DNA of 16,838 nt from an uncultured Nitrososphaera sp. (GTDB taxonomy: Archaea; Thermoproteota; Nitrososphaeria; Nitrososphaerales; Nitrososphaeraceae): the NCBI RefSeq assembly GCF_946478925.1, contig NZ_CAMLDP010000037.1:1-16838 (forward strand), given 5' to 3'. This document shows positions 1 to 6,430 of the stretch, piece by piece. Numbering within the stretch: the first letter of the stretch is position 1; each line of letters starts with the position of its first letter. The translations under genes were made by a program, and so were the position numbers. The notes below the pieces were generated by a model that had not been told where the DNA came from, did no database searches, and saw only the letters and a list, made by a program, of their open reading frames with translations.

Positions 1-28
1 AGTGCTTTATCTTGTCCTTTTCTCCCAT
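1..28 (-). CDS. Start of a gene running off the left edge (product unknown)
   Basis: An ATG at 28-26 on the minus strand opens a frame without stops to the window edge (MGEKDKIKH). A TATA-like CTTAAG element lies about 26 nt upstream, which is the spacing seen before many genes in this window and suggests a leaderless transcript. Only nine codons are visible, so no product can be assigned. It would be divergent from the zinc-ribbon gene at 102. The frame is too short to exclude chance, so the call rests mainly on the promoter spacing. Confidence 0.35.
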
Positions 29-47
29 GACCTAGCTAGCCGCGACG

Positions 48-56
48 GGCTTAAGT
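48..56 (-). promoter_or_regulatory. TATA-like box for the left-edge gene
   Basis: The sequence reads ACTTAAGCC on the minus strand, with its centre about 25 nt from the ATG at 28. This fits the archaeal TATA-to-start distance for a leaderless mRNA. It is one of two divergent elements in the gap between the left-edge gene and the gene at 102. Confidence 0.35.
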
Positions 57-71
57 AGGCTTGCAATATCG

Positions 72-82
72 TTTTTATTTAT
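72..82 (+). promoter_or_regulatory. TATA box of the zinc-ribbon gene
   Basis: TTTTTATTTAT is centred about 25 nt before the GTG at 102. That places transcription start essentially at the start codon and supports GTG as the true start of a leaderless mRNA. Confidence 0.5.
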
Positions 83-101
83 CATCCTGCCCAAGAGACT
101 T

Positions 102-452
102 GTGGACACGCCGAGAGAGCTTGAATGGTACTTGCGCGACCACTTTTTCCGCCAGGCAGGAAAGGGCAGGACCCAGTTCCAGAGGAGCGCCATCGCAGGA
201 GAGATGACAAGCACGTACCTGCGCTACCGGGGCTACGACCCGGCCAAGCTCGCAGAGAGCATGTCCCCCGTGCTTGATGATCTTGTCTCTATGCAGATAT
301 TGAAGCAGACAGGCGACGACCTAGAGGCGGCCGCCCTTTTCCGTATGCAGTGCAGCAAGTGCTTTTACGTCAGCTACCTTGCAGAAAAAGAGCCCAAGGC
401 GTGCCAGCGCTGCTCGGGAACGGAACTCCACGAGTTTCCAAAGCGCAAGTAG
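102..452 (+). CDS. Small zinc-ribbon protein, probable thaumarchaeal regulator
   Basis: 116 residues from a GTG start. The C-terminus carries a treble-clef or zinc-ribbon pattern, C84-x2-C87 and C101-x2-C104, which very probably binds one Zn. The N-terminal 75 residues are predicted helical, rich in Arg and Glu, and look like a winged-helix-type fold: helices around 4-17, 24-42 and 47-70, with no membrane segment. Nucleic acid or protein binding is inferred from the ribbon; no enzyme motif is visible. The start choice is supported by the TATA element 25 nt upstream. I do not recognise a named family. The gene stands alone, with its own promoter and a separate promoter for the next gene. Confidence 0.7.
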   Translation: MDTPRELEWYLRDHFFRQAGKGRTQFQRSAIAGEMTSTYLRYRGYDPAKLAESMSPVLDDLVSMQILKQTGDDLEAAALFRMQCSKCFYVSYLAEKEPKACQRCSGTELHEFPKRK

Positions 453-478
453 ACGAATGAGAGTAGTGAATTAATCAA

Positions 479-488
479 GCTTATTAAG
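479..488 (+). promoter_or_regulatory. TATA box upstream of the TTG-started gene at 511
   Basis: GCTTATTAAG is centred about 27 nt before the TTG at 511, indicating a leaderless transcript. It supports a TTG start in a region where no upstream ATG or GTG exists before the in-frame stop at 472-474. Confidence 0.5.
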
Positions 489-510
489 CAAGTTTTCCCT
501 TACCCGGGCG

Positions 511-867
511 TTGCCGGGCTTTGATGAGCTGTGCAAAAAGGTACTTGCGGTGGACCCCGCAGTCAGGTTTGCCGGCGTGATAGGCAAGATGGGCAAGCTC
601 GTGGCAGGAGGTATGCGCGACGGGGTGAACCCGCTAGAGTCCATAAAGGACATGGACAGGCTGTACGTCGAGTTTGCGCTCCGCAACGCCATGCGAAAAG
701 AGTTCAACGTGGACTTTGGCAAGACAATTTACACGTTTTCAGAAAGGGAGAAAATCAAGCTGGCGACATTTCCGCTGCAGGACGACGACAGCCTCTTGCT
801 CGTTTCTATCGAAAAAGACAAGCCACACGACAAAATAATAAGCGGGATACTGGCAGTGCTACGCTGA
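511..867 (+). CDS. DUF6659-like protein of unknown function
   Basis: 118 residues from TTG. An in-frame stop at 472-474 excludes a longer version. The protein resembles a family that is expanded in ammonia-oxidising archaea: an N-terminal F-x2-LC motif, then a VRFAGV segment (about 18-23), a GKL segment, a RDGV-x-PL segment, and a C-terminal beta-rich half (FPLQDDDSLLLVSIEK) ending in a helix (HDKIISGIL). Residue patterns recall a compact profilin/roadblock-like alpha-beta domain, but that is inference. There are no membrane spans or catalytic motifs. The stop codon overlaps the ATG of the next gene (TGATG), so the two are translationally coupled, with the CbtA-like gene following. The family name is from memory of conserved motifs and should be verified; the gene itself is convincing. 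Confidence 0.65.
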   Translation: MPGFDELCKKVLAVDPAVRFAGVIGKMGKLVAGGMRDGVNPLESIKDMDRLYVEFALRNAMRKEFNVDFGKTIYTFSEREKIKLATFPLQDDDSLLLVSIEKDKPHDKIISGILAVLR

Positions 868-1118
868 TGCCCACCAGCAGTAGCAGGAAGAGGCGCTCGC
901 GGGGAAGGGAGGACGACAGTGACCTTGTCCCGCCCCGGAAAATAACCGGCAAAGAGCTGACAGAGCTTGAGGAGTTGAGCGCAAGGCTCAGCGCGCTCGT
1001 GGAGATGCTTGACGAAAAGGGCATCATCGACAAAAAAGCGTACGACCGCACCGTGGCGATGCGCCTGCACGAAGTATCCAAGGCGGCGGCAATCGAGGAG
1101 CTGGACGAGGAACTCTAA
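867..1118 (+). CDS. Small charged helical protein, unknown
   Basis: 83 residues starting at the ATG inside the TGATG overlap with the preceding gene. The N-terminus is basic and probably disordered (RKRR at 7-10). Residues about 27-82 form a long, highly charged helix or coiled coil with heptad-like Leu spacing (LTELEELSARLSALVEML) and an acidic tail (EELDEEL). There are no Cys, no membrane span and no signal peptide. It ends two bases before the ATG of the CbtA-like membrane protein. It therefore sits where a partner subunit might be expected, but it does not resemble CbtB, which is a short His-containing membrane protein. Function unknown. Confidence 0.65.
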   Translation: MPTSSSRKRRSRGREDDSDLVPPRKITGKELTELEELSARLSALVEMLDEKGIIDKKAYDRTVAMRLHEVSKAAAIEELDEEL

Positions 1119-1120
1119 CT

Positions 1121-1822
1121 ATGCAGGCGAAAAAGGCATTTTTCCTAGCCATCATTGCAGGGATTGTAGGCGGCGCGCTCTCGGCGGCAATCAACTTGAC
1201 AATAGTGCAGGCCCAGCAGGGCAAGATCGCAGACTTTTACGCGGACGAATTGGTCGCGCCGGGAATAATCGACGAAGGCGAGTTCAACCAAGAGCTGCAA
1301 CTCTTGCAGGTGCAGAATGTCGCGCTTCCGATTGCAGTAGGCATCGGAGGCGGCGTGCTTGTCGCTGCAGTGTACCTCCGGATTGGTACAAGCGCCTTCA
1401 AGGTGGCCCTTGCAGTCGCAGGAGCGGCATGGCTCGCTCTCTATGTCATCCCGGCATTGAGATACCCGGCAAACCCGGATACCGTCTTTAACACAGGAGG
1501 CGACAGTGGATATTCTGTACTTTATGCAGGCTATACTGCCGCGTCGGGGTTTGCGGCTCTTGGCTCTGCAATCGCGTTTTCAAGGACGCGTAGAAAAAAC
1601 TGGTACATCGGAGCGGCAGGCGTGTACACTGGGATAATAGGCGCGCTCTATTTCCTGTTCCCGGCCTTTTCCGGCCTAGAGTTTGTACCGCCGCAGCTGC
1701 TTACAGGATGGCGCTCGTCAATGGCGGCGAGCATGACTGCGCTGTGGTTCACGCTTGGGATTGTTGCAGGCGCTTTACTAGAAAGGGAAGAGAAGAAGAA
1801 AGGCGCCGGGAGAGGGATTTGA
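1121..1822 (+). CDS. cbtA: CbtA-like membrane protein, probable cobalt transporter subunit
   Basis: 233 residues from ATG. About six hydrophobic segments are visible (roughly 6-28, 66-87, 92-112, 130-152, 160-180 and 200-220), with an acidic outer loop after the first. The PALRYPANPD motif at 111-120, just after the third span, matches the conserved P-x-LKYPANPP signature I associate with CbtA (PF09490), proposed to import cobalt. CbtA usually pairs with the small CbtB, which is not visible next to it; instead the 83-residue soluble protein is directly upstream. The last codons (KKKGAGRGI) lie inside the 3' end of the convergent tRNA-Ser gene, and the stop codon falls in the tRNA T-loop. Transport of cobalt is a family-level prediction, not proven. 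Confidence 0.72.
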   Translation: MQAKKAFFLAIIAGIVGGALSAAINLTIVQAQQGKIADFYADELVAPGIIDEGEFNQELQLLQVQNVALPIAVGIGGGVLVAAVYLRIGTSAFKVALAVAGAAWLALYVIPALRYPANPDTVFNTGGDSGYSVLYAGYTAASGFAALGSAIAFSRTRRKNWYIGAAGVYTGIIGALYFLFPAFSGLEFVPPQLLTGWRSSMAASMTALWFTLGIVAGALLEREEKKKGAGRGI

Positions 1823-1912
1823 ACCCTCGGGACCCTTACGGGTCACAAGCTCGCCGGAAAGCAGATTTTGCTGTTTCCAGGCTTGCGCCCTCCCGGGCTA
1901 GGCGACCCCGGC
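1804..1912 (-). tRNA. tRNA-Ser(GGA) with a 23-nt intron
   Basis: The minus strand folds as a class II tRNA. The acceptor is GCCGGGG/TCCCGGC, the D-stem is GCCT/GGGC, and the anticodon stem is CAAGC/GCTTG. A long variable arm has the stem GACCC/GGGTC with a GTAA loop, and the T-arm is GAGGG-TTCAAAT-CCCTC. The discriminator base is G, as expected for archaeal tRNA-Ser (tRNA-Leu would have A). The anticodon loop is interrupted: CTGGAA, then 23 nt, then A. With the intron removed at the canonical position 37/38, the loop is CTGGAAA with anticodon GGA. The 3' CCA is not encoded (CCT follows). The 3' end overlaps the convergent cbtA-like reading frame by 19 bases. Confidence 0.93.
1852..1874 (-). 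other. tRNA-Ser intron at position 37/38
   Basis: A 23-nt insert separates A37 (1875) from A38 (1851). Around the joints a bulge-helix-bulge can be drawn. A 4-bp helix CTGG/CCGG is flanked by 3-nt bulges AA^A and CG^A cut after their second base, which is the geometry recognised by archaeal tRNA splicing endonuclease. The intron-side helix is AGCA/TGCT capped by a short loop, with a small C versus TT mismatch next to the central helix, so it is a slightly relaxed motif. Confidence 0.85.
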
Positions 1913-1937
1913 AACCAAGCACCGTCTTGGCTCCTTC

Positions 1938-1947
1938 ACTATATAAT
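1938..1947. promoter_or_regulatory. TATA element between tRNA-Ser and the Cys-rich gene, possibly bidirectional
   Basis: ACTATATAAT lies almost midway between the tRNA 5' end (1912) and the TTG at 1974. Its centre is about 30 nt from each, so one box could position initiation a few bases upstream of either gene. No second good TATA element is visible in the 61-base gap. Direction would be set by flanking BRE sequence, which I cannot resolve by eye. Confidence 0.5.
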
Positions 1948-1973
1948 TCAATCAAACATAGCAAAGATAGAAA

Positions 1974-2159
1974 TTGAGGAACGCCGATTGTTACTTGTTT
2001 TTGAGCAACCAAGGACTTTCTGACAACTGCAAAGGCGGAAACCACGTCGACTGCGGCGACTGCATGTGCAAGTGCCACATACCCGGGACGATTGAGAACC
2101 TGGCAAGGAACATCGCCAAGCTCGACCGCAAGCGCCCGGGCATCGGCGAAACGATCTAA
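1974..2159 (+). CDS. Small Cys-rich protein, probably metal-binding
   Basis: 61 residues from TTG; an in-frame TAG at 1968-1970 prevents a longer form. Six Cys and two His cluster in the first 35 residues, with C6, then C19, H24, C27, C30, C32, C34 and H35 in the segment CKGGNHVDCGDCMCKCH. This is a likely Zn or other metal site. The C-terminal half is a basic helix (NLARNIAKLDRKRPGIGE). There is no membrane span. It lies divergent from the tRNA-Ser and convergent with cbf5, sharing a 4-base overlap of stop codons at 2156-2159. The conserved-looking Cys pattern supports a real gene; the function is unknown. Confidence 0.6.
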   Translation: MRNADCYLFLSNQGLSDNCKGGNHVDCGDCMCKCHIPGTIENLARNIAKLDRKRPGIGETI

Positions 2160-3217
2160 ATATCGTCGCTTTCCAGCTTGCCCAGATCCACTTCGGGGCG
2201 TACGGCCACGTCTGGGGCCGCGGCGTGCTCGCCCCTGGAGCGCCATGCCTTTGGATAAGTATCAGGCTTCATTATCAGTCGCTTCATGACAAACGCGACT
2301 CCCCTTGCGCTTTCCTCTATCTGCTCTTTTGTCATCGCTGCCTCTGCAAGGCCGACTATCTCGCCCTTTAACGTATAGACGCCGACAAGCTCGCCTACGC
2401 GCAGGTCCTTTGGCACCGCTATCACCCCGGGCACGGCAAGGGGCGCGCCGTGGCACAGCGCGTCAACCGCGGTGTCCCGGACGGTTATGCCGCGTATCCC
2501 CTCAAGGCACTGCTCTATTGGCTTGATCAATCGGCGGAGTTTCTCCTCGTCGCCTGTTTCCTTGTACCGCTGGTACGCGTCGGCAAGGTCGTGCAGACGC
2601 ACGAGGCCGTCCTTTTCGTACAGGTTGCTCACCTGCGTGCGGCGCAGCTCTACCATCGTTGCGCCCGGCGACAGGACCTCGCCGATGTCGTAGATTATCT
2701 TGCGTATGTACGTGCCTGCCTGGCAGAGCACGCGCATCAGTATCAGCCTGTCATAGTCCTCGATGTAGTCAAACGCGTACACGGTGCGGACGCGGGTGAC
2801 CCTCTTGACCGACGAGCGCTGCGGCGGCCGCTGGTATATCTCGCCCGTGAAATCCTTCATTATGCGCCTTACCTTGTCCGCCGGCGCGTGCGCGTGCAGG
2901 CGCGCAAGTGCATAGTATTCCTTTGGCCCGAGCAGAAGCACGCCAAGCGCCTTTGTCCCTTCGCCAAGGCCGATTGGGAGAAGCCCTGTAGCCCCGGGGT
3001 CAAGCGTTCCCGAGTGGCCTGCCTTTTCTATCTCCAGTATCCTCTTTACCCACGCCACCACCTCGTGGCTAGTGGGGCCTGCCGGCTTGTCCACAAGTAT
3101 CAATCCATAATACAAAAGCTCGCTTATCGGCCTCTTGTCGGGGTAGTGGCCGTAGCGCTCGTCCGTCACGTCCTCGTCCACGTTGACGAGGTTCTCTAGT
3201 TGAGGCAGCATATTCAC
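2156..3217 (-). CDS. cbf5: Cbf5/TruB-family tRNA/rRNA pseudouridine synthase
   Basis: 353 residues. This is the catalytic subunit of archaeal H/ACA RNPs, with Nop10, Gar1 and L7Ae, which isomerises guide-RNA-selected uridines in rRNA; it can also make tRNA psi55. The TruB catalytic domain spans about 35-240, with LVDKPAGPTS at 41-50 and the catalytic Asp73 in HSGTLDPGATG (68-78). The motif CQAGTYIRK is at 165-173. A PUA RNA-binding domain occupies about 243-316. The GTG start at 3217 overlaps the cmk stop (GTGA); an ATG two codons later is an alternative. Length is typical of archaeal Cbf5 apart from a tail of about 35 residues after the PUA domain. It is the last gene of the spc block. Confidence 0.96.
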   Translation of the reverse strand: MNMLPQLENLVNVDEDVTDERYGHYPDKRPISELLYYGLILVDKPAGPTSHEVVAWVKRILEIEKAGHSGTLDPGATGLLPIGLGEGTKALGVLLLGPKEYYALARLHAHAPADKVRRIMKDFTGEIYQRPPQRSSVKRVTRVRTVYAFDYIEDYDRLILMRVLCQAGTYIRKIIYDIGEVLSPGATMVELRRTQVSNLYEKDGLVRLHDLADAYQRYKETGDEEKLRRLIKPIEQCLEGIRGITVRDTAVDALCHGAPLAVPGVIAVPKDLRVGELVGVYTLKGEIVGLAEAAMTKEQIEESARGVAFVMKRLIMKPDTYPKAWRSRGEHAAAPDVAVRPEVDLGKLESDDI

Positions 3218-3810
3218 TGACCCACCTGACGCCTCACTATGAGCTTGGCGACTTCGACCAGCGCGGGTAGGCTCAAAAGGTCGGTGTTGAGCGCATAATC
3301 GAACACAGACAGGTCTTCTCCGAACGTAAAGCCGTAGAGGTTCTTGTATATCTTGATGTTTTCGTTGTCGCGCAGGTTCACTATCTTTTCCGCCTCTTGT
3401 ACCGCTATCCCGTCGCGGTTTGCCATGCGCTTTGCGCGGCTGTGCGCCGAGCCCTTGAGCCAGAACTTTATTATCCCATCATCGTTTACGAGCCACGGAA
3501 GCGTGTAGCTTGTTATCACGGCGCTTTCTGATTTCAATATCTCCTCCAGCTTTTTGTCGACGCGCTTGTCAAAGGTAGGGTCCCGCTTGCGCTCTTGCAT
3601 GAACGCCTTGGCCTCCGGTGTGTCCCACCAGTCGCTCTTTGCAGTGTCTGTAGAGTATCCTTTTTCCCGGGCAAGCATCTTCAATATGTCGCCTCCATTG
3701 TACATGGTCAGCCCGAACTCGTTGGCAAGCTCGCCAGCTATTGTGGTCTTGCCCACCGCCGGCCAGCCAGAGATCACGATGCTTGGTTTTTTTGCTGCTG
3801 CAGTGGCCAT
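3214..3810 (-). CDS. cmk: Archaeal-type cytidylate kinase
   Basis: 198 residues from ATG. It transfers phosphate from ATP to CMP and dCMP in the cytoplasm. The P-loop is GWPAVGKT at 15-22 and is followed by the NMP-binding region with YNGGDILK. A lid-like region around 120-145 contains SRAKRMANRDG. The archaeal variant is shorter than bacterial Cmk (about 225 residues) and lacks its insert. It begins four bases after the EMC3-like stop codon and overlaps cbf5 by four bases. An adk/DUF106/cmk/cbf5 order downstream of secY is a known archaeal arrangement, which supports the assignment. Confidence 0.92.
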   Translation of the reverse strand: MATAAAKKPSIVISGWPAVGKTTIAGELANEFGLTMYNGGDILKMLAREKGYSTDTAKSDWWDTPEAKAFMQERKRDPTFDKRVDKKLEEILKSESAVITSYTLPWLVNDDGIIKFWLKGSAHSRAKRMANRDGIAVQEAEKIVNLRDNENIKIYKNLYGFTFGEDLSVFDYALNTDLLSLPALVEVAKLIVRRQVGQ

Positions 3811-3814
3811 GTCA

Positions 3815-4408
3815 TCACATGCTCGGCATACTTGTCTTGGTGACCTTGCCCACTATGCCGGAAAAGGCAAATGACGTGAGCAGGAACCATCCCCACAAAT
3901 AGACCTCGCCGGGCACTTCGCACGCCCCCTTGGGGTTGCCCTTGTCGTCCAGCTGCTGGTGGTTGTGGACGTCCTGGTCGCTGCACATTATCCACGGGAT
4001 GTGTATCGGCGATATTGCCACTACCTGGCCGAATATCGACGGAAAGACGAATATCCATATCAGGAAGGAGGGGAGCATGTAGATGAGCATGGGGCGCATC
4101 TGCTGCTGTTGCACTTCGAGGGCCATCTTGTTGACGTAGGCTTGCTTTTTCTTCAGCTCGTCAATTTCGGCCTTGTCGCCTTTTTTCACGGCGGCCGTGT
4201 ACGCTTTTCGCCACTCGTTTGTCTCCTTCATTATCCTGTTGACGCGCTCGATGTCAGTGGTCTTGCGGCGAAGCATGGCAAACGCAAAGCTCATGCTCAC
4301 GGATATCACCATCGCGACCAAAGTCGCCGTGAGAAAGTCGGGAAATATCGGGTGCCTTGTGTACTGGGGCGAGAACAGCTGCAGTATCAGGCTGCCATAG
4401 TCTATCAT
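3815..4408 (-). CDS. EMC3/TMCO1-like membrane insertase (DUF106, Oxa1 superfamily)
   Basis: 197 residues from ATG. Topology is three transmembrane segments (about 25-46, 106-131 and 166-187) with a long charged cytoplasmic helical hairpin between the first two (about 47-103, including DIERVNRIMKE and KAEIDELKKKQ). This is the layout of archaeal DUF106 proteins, relatives of YidC, Get1, EMC3 and TMCO1 that help insert membrane proteins alongside SecY. The external loop between spans 2 and 3 carries two Cys (MCSDQ and GACEVPG, about 20 residues apart) and a HNH segment, so a disulphide or metal site is possible. ATG overlaps the adk stop (ATGA), indicating translational coupling within the secY operon. 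Confidence 0.88.
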   Translation of the reverse strand: MIDYGSLILQLFSPQYTRHPIFPDFLTATLVAMVISVSMSFAFAMLRRKTTDIERVNRIMKETNEWRKAYTAAVKKGDKAEIDELKKKQAYVNKMALEVQQQQMRPMLIYMLPSFLIWIFVFPSIFGQVVAISPIHIPWIMCSDQDVHNHQQLDDKGNPKGACEVPGEVYLWGWFLLTSFAFSGIVGKVTKTSMPSM

Positions 4409-5001
4409 TTCAAGGACTCTCCCGCAAGGATGCCGGCCACGCCTGCGGCCGCGTCGTCAACATTGCCGTCGCCGTTTACCACTATTGCAAACGGCGCCCC
4501 GGTCAGAATAGAGCAAGATGCGAGCATCATCTTGGAAAAGTCAAGGTCATTTTTAATGGCTTCGGGCGAGGCTTCGTCGCGCTGGCGGGAAGGATCGTTC
4601 TTCCTGCGCTCGGCTATCTCGGCAGGGTCTGCCGCCACCATTATCAGGTTCGTCGGATTCATGATTGTAATGAGTCTCATTGGAAGGCCAGGGTAATAGC
4701 CTTCACGGGTGCTTATGAACAGGTGCGTGTCGACAATGACCACGTCGTCCTGCATCTCGGCTATGCGGCGCGCAGCGGTCTCTTGCAGCTTTTTCTGCTG
4801 CTCCACCGGGAGCCTGCGCATCTCGTCGCGGTTTTTCACGCCAATCTTTTGCGCTTCTTCAAACATCAGAGTCCCGTAAGTGACGACAGCGGCCTTGCGC
4901 TTTTGCGATGACGACAAGAGTTCGGCCGCGCGGGTGATGACAGTCGTCTTGCCCACGCCGGGGATGCCGACAATGATGGCGCGCTTGTTATTTCCTGCCA
5001 A
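4405..5001 (-). CDS. adkA: Archaeal adenylate kinase AdkA
   Basis: 198 residues. It interconverts ATP + AMP and 2 ADP. The P-loop GIPGVGKTT is at 12-20, and VTYGTLMFEEA matches the AMP-binding region of archaeal-type Adk, which differs from bacterial Adk. The motif VDTHLFI is near 90 and the lid-region Arg cluster is AERRKNDPSRQRDE. The start must be the TTG at 5001: the first internal Met would remove the P-loop, and no ATG or GTG precedes it in frame. The gene overlaps the end of secY by 14 bases in another frame and has no clear Shine-Dalgarno, so it probably relies on coupling to secY translation. Confidence 0.92.
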   Translation of the reverse strand: MAGNNKRAIIVGIPGVGKTTVITRAAELLSSSQKRKAAVVTYGTLMFEEAQKIGVKNRDEMRRLPVEQQKKLQETAARRIAEMQDDVVIVDTHLFISTREGYYPGLPMRLITIMNPTNLIMVAADPAEIAERRKNDPSRQRDEASPEAIKNDLDFSKMMLASCSILTGAPFAIVVNGDGNVDDAAAGVAGILAGESLK

Positions 5002-6430
5002 GGAGAGCCGCCAGTTTGGGCATGTACGTGTCGACCTGCTCTTTGACCAGCGTCTGGTAGTAGCTGACCATGATGTTCACCATCAGGAGTATGCCGGTTC
5101 CCGAGCCATAGACGTTCAGTATGTCTGACAGCGAAGCGAGGAGGCCGATGATGACGCCGCTTATTATCGTGAGCGACGGTATGTACCTGTTTAGCAGTGA
5201 CTCGACCGAGTTCTCGGAGCGTCTGAAACCGGGCACCTGCACGTCGGCGTCAAGCAGGTTCTTTGCGGCAGTCTTGGCCGAAAGGCCGCCCAGCTCCACC
5301 CAGAGCCTAGAGAAGACTGTCACTATAGTCACAAAGAATATGACGTATATCACTGCCCGCGCAGGATCTGCGGCCACGTGGTCAAAGCTTCTCGGCGAAG
5401 TGATGTAGTACAGTATGCCACCCGTCGGCGTCTGTGGCGAGTTTGGCTGGAACTGCGCTATCCAGTTGAACGCGGGGTTTGTGTTGTTCGGGTTGTAGTT
5501 GGCCCACATCATCTGCCCCATGAACACGGCGTTTGCGATGAGCGCCGACGACAGGATGACAGGAATGACTGACGTGTACAGCAGCTTGATGGGATAGACT
5601 GCCGTAAAGCCCCTGTATTTCGTAGAGACTATGGGTATGTCGACATGGATGCCTTCTATATACACGAGCACGAGTATGACTGCCACCGTAAGCCCTAGGC
5701 CGAATATGCTAGGAAGCTGGCCAGAACGCAAAAGAGCGTCATCCCCACTCCCATGTGAAACGGCAAAAATGGTGTAGGGCAAAATGCCGGTAGGTTCGCC
5801 TGTAGACGCATTGGCTGGAAACGGGCTGAACACGCTCCACAGTATCGTCTGGGCGATGCCGGCCATGATGAACAGCGAGAGACCCGAGCCGATGCCCCAG
5901 CCTTTTTGCACGAGCTCATCAAGCAGCATGACCAGTATAGAGGCGCTGATCAGCTGCGCGACTACCGACCCGATGATATACGGCTCTTTGACGAGCGGGC
6001 CGTAGACGCTGATGCCGTACAGCGAGCCCTCTGCCACGATTACTATTATGGTCACTATCTTTGTCGCCGACGTAAAGAGCGACCTGTCGTCGGGGTTCTT
6101 GAAGTCAAGGCGGATGAGGTCCGACCCCTTTAGCAGCTGCATCAAGAGCCCTGCCGTGACTATGGGTCCGATGCCTAGCTCCATCAGCGTTCCCTGTTGC
6201 GCTGCAAAAATTACTCTTGCAAAGGCGAGGAAGTCAAACTTGGGATCGCTTGTCACACCATAGAGCGGGATCTGGCCCATAACCAGGTAGATGAGTAACG
6301 CAATGCCCGTCCAGGCAAACTTTTCGGTTAAAGAGATCTTTTTCTTGGGTTTTGGTACCTGTGGAACGTACGCCGACGCCGACCTTATAACGCGGCGAAG
6401 GATATTCTCATTCTGAGTCGTGCTGCTCAT
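4988..6430 (-). CDS. secY: Preprotein translocase subunit SecY
   Basis: 480 residues from ATG, typical for archaeal SecY (about 430-490). This is the channel subunit of the Sec61/SecYEbeta complex in the cytoplasmic membrane. About ten hydrophobic segments are seen, starting at about 40-57 (AWTGIALLIYLVMGQIPLYG), followed by the plug region. The GIGSGLSLFIMAGI motif near 175-188, the cytoplasmic KYRG-FTAVYPIKLLY region and the C-terminal part RRSENSVESLLNRYIPSLTII are characteristic. A longer external segment with many Asn and Pro (around 305-335) is present. It overlaps the uL15 gene by 23 bases and adkA by 14 bases, as in a tightly coupled operon. Confidence 0.97.
   Translation of the reverse strand: MSSTTQNENILRRVIRSASAYVPQVPKPKKKISLTEKFAWTGIALLIYLVMGQIPLYGVTSDPKFDFLAFARVIFAAQQGTLMELGIGPIVTAGLLMQLLKGSDLIRLDFKNPDDRSLFTSATKIVTIIVIVAEGSLYGISVYGPLVKEPYIIGSVVAQLISASILVMLLDELVQKGWGIGSGLSLFIMAGIAQTILWSVFSPFPANASTGEPTGILPYTIFAVSHGSGDDALLRSGQLPSIFGLGLTVAVILVLVYIEGIHVDIPIVSTKYRGFTAVYPIKLLYTSVIPVILSSALIANAVFMGQMMWANYNPNNTNPAFNWIAQFQPNSPQTPTGGILYYITSPRSFDHVAADPARAVIYVIFFVTIVTVFSRLWVELGGLSAKTAAKNLLDADVQVPGFRRSENSVESLLNRYIPSLTIISGVIIGLLASLSDILNVYGSGTGILLMVNIMVSYYQTLVKEQVDTYMPKLAALLGRK

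Noticed and set aside
531..1118. Long 195-codon frame overlapping the DUF6659-like gene
   Set aside because: Its first 112 codons are an Arg/Gly-rich shadow of the real gene in another frame; only the part from the ATG at 867 looks like protein, and it is annotated separately.
1915..1930. CCAAG/CTTGG inverted repeat upstream of the tRNA
   Set aside because: A five-base stem is too short to claim as an operator or terminator, and it overlaps the probable tRNA start region.
2450..3199. 249-codon plus-strand frame opposite cbf5
   Set aside because: Cbf5 motifs on the minus strand are complete; this is an antisense shadow caused by high GC at codon third positions.
3959..4696. 245-codon plus-strand frame opposite the EMC3-like and adkA genes
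   Set aside because: It spans the junction of two convincingly assigned genes on the other strand and has no recognisable domain.
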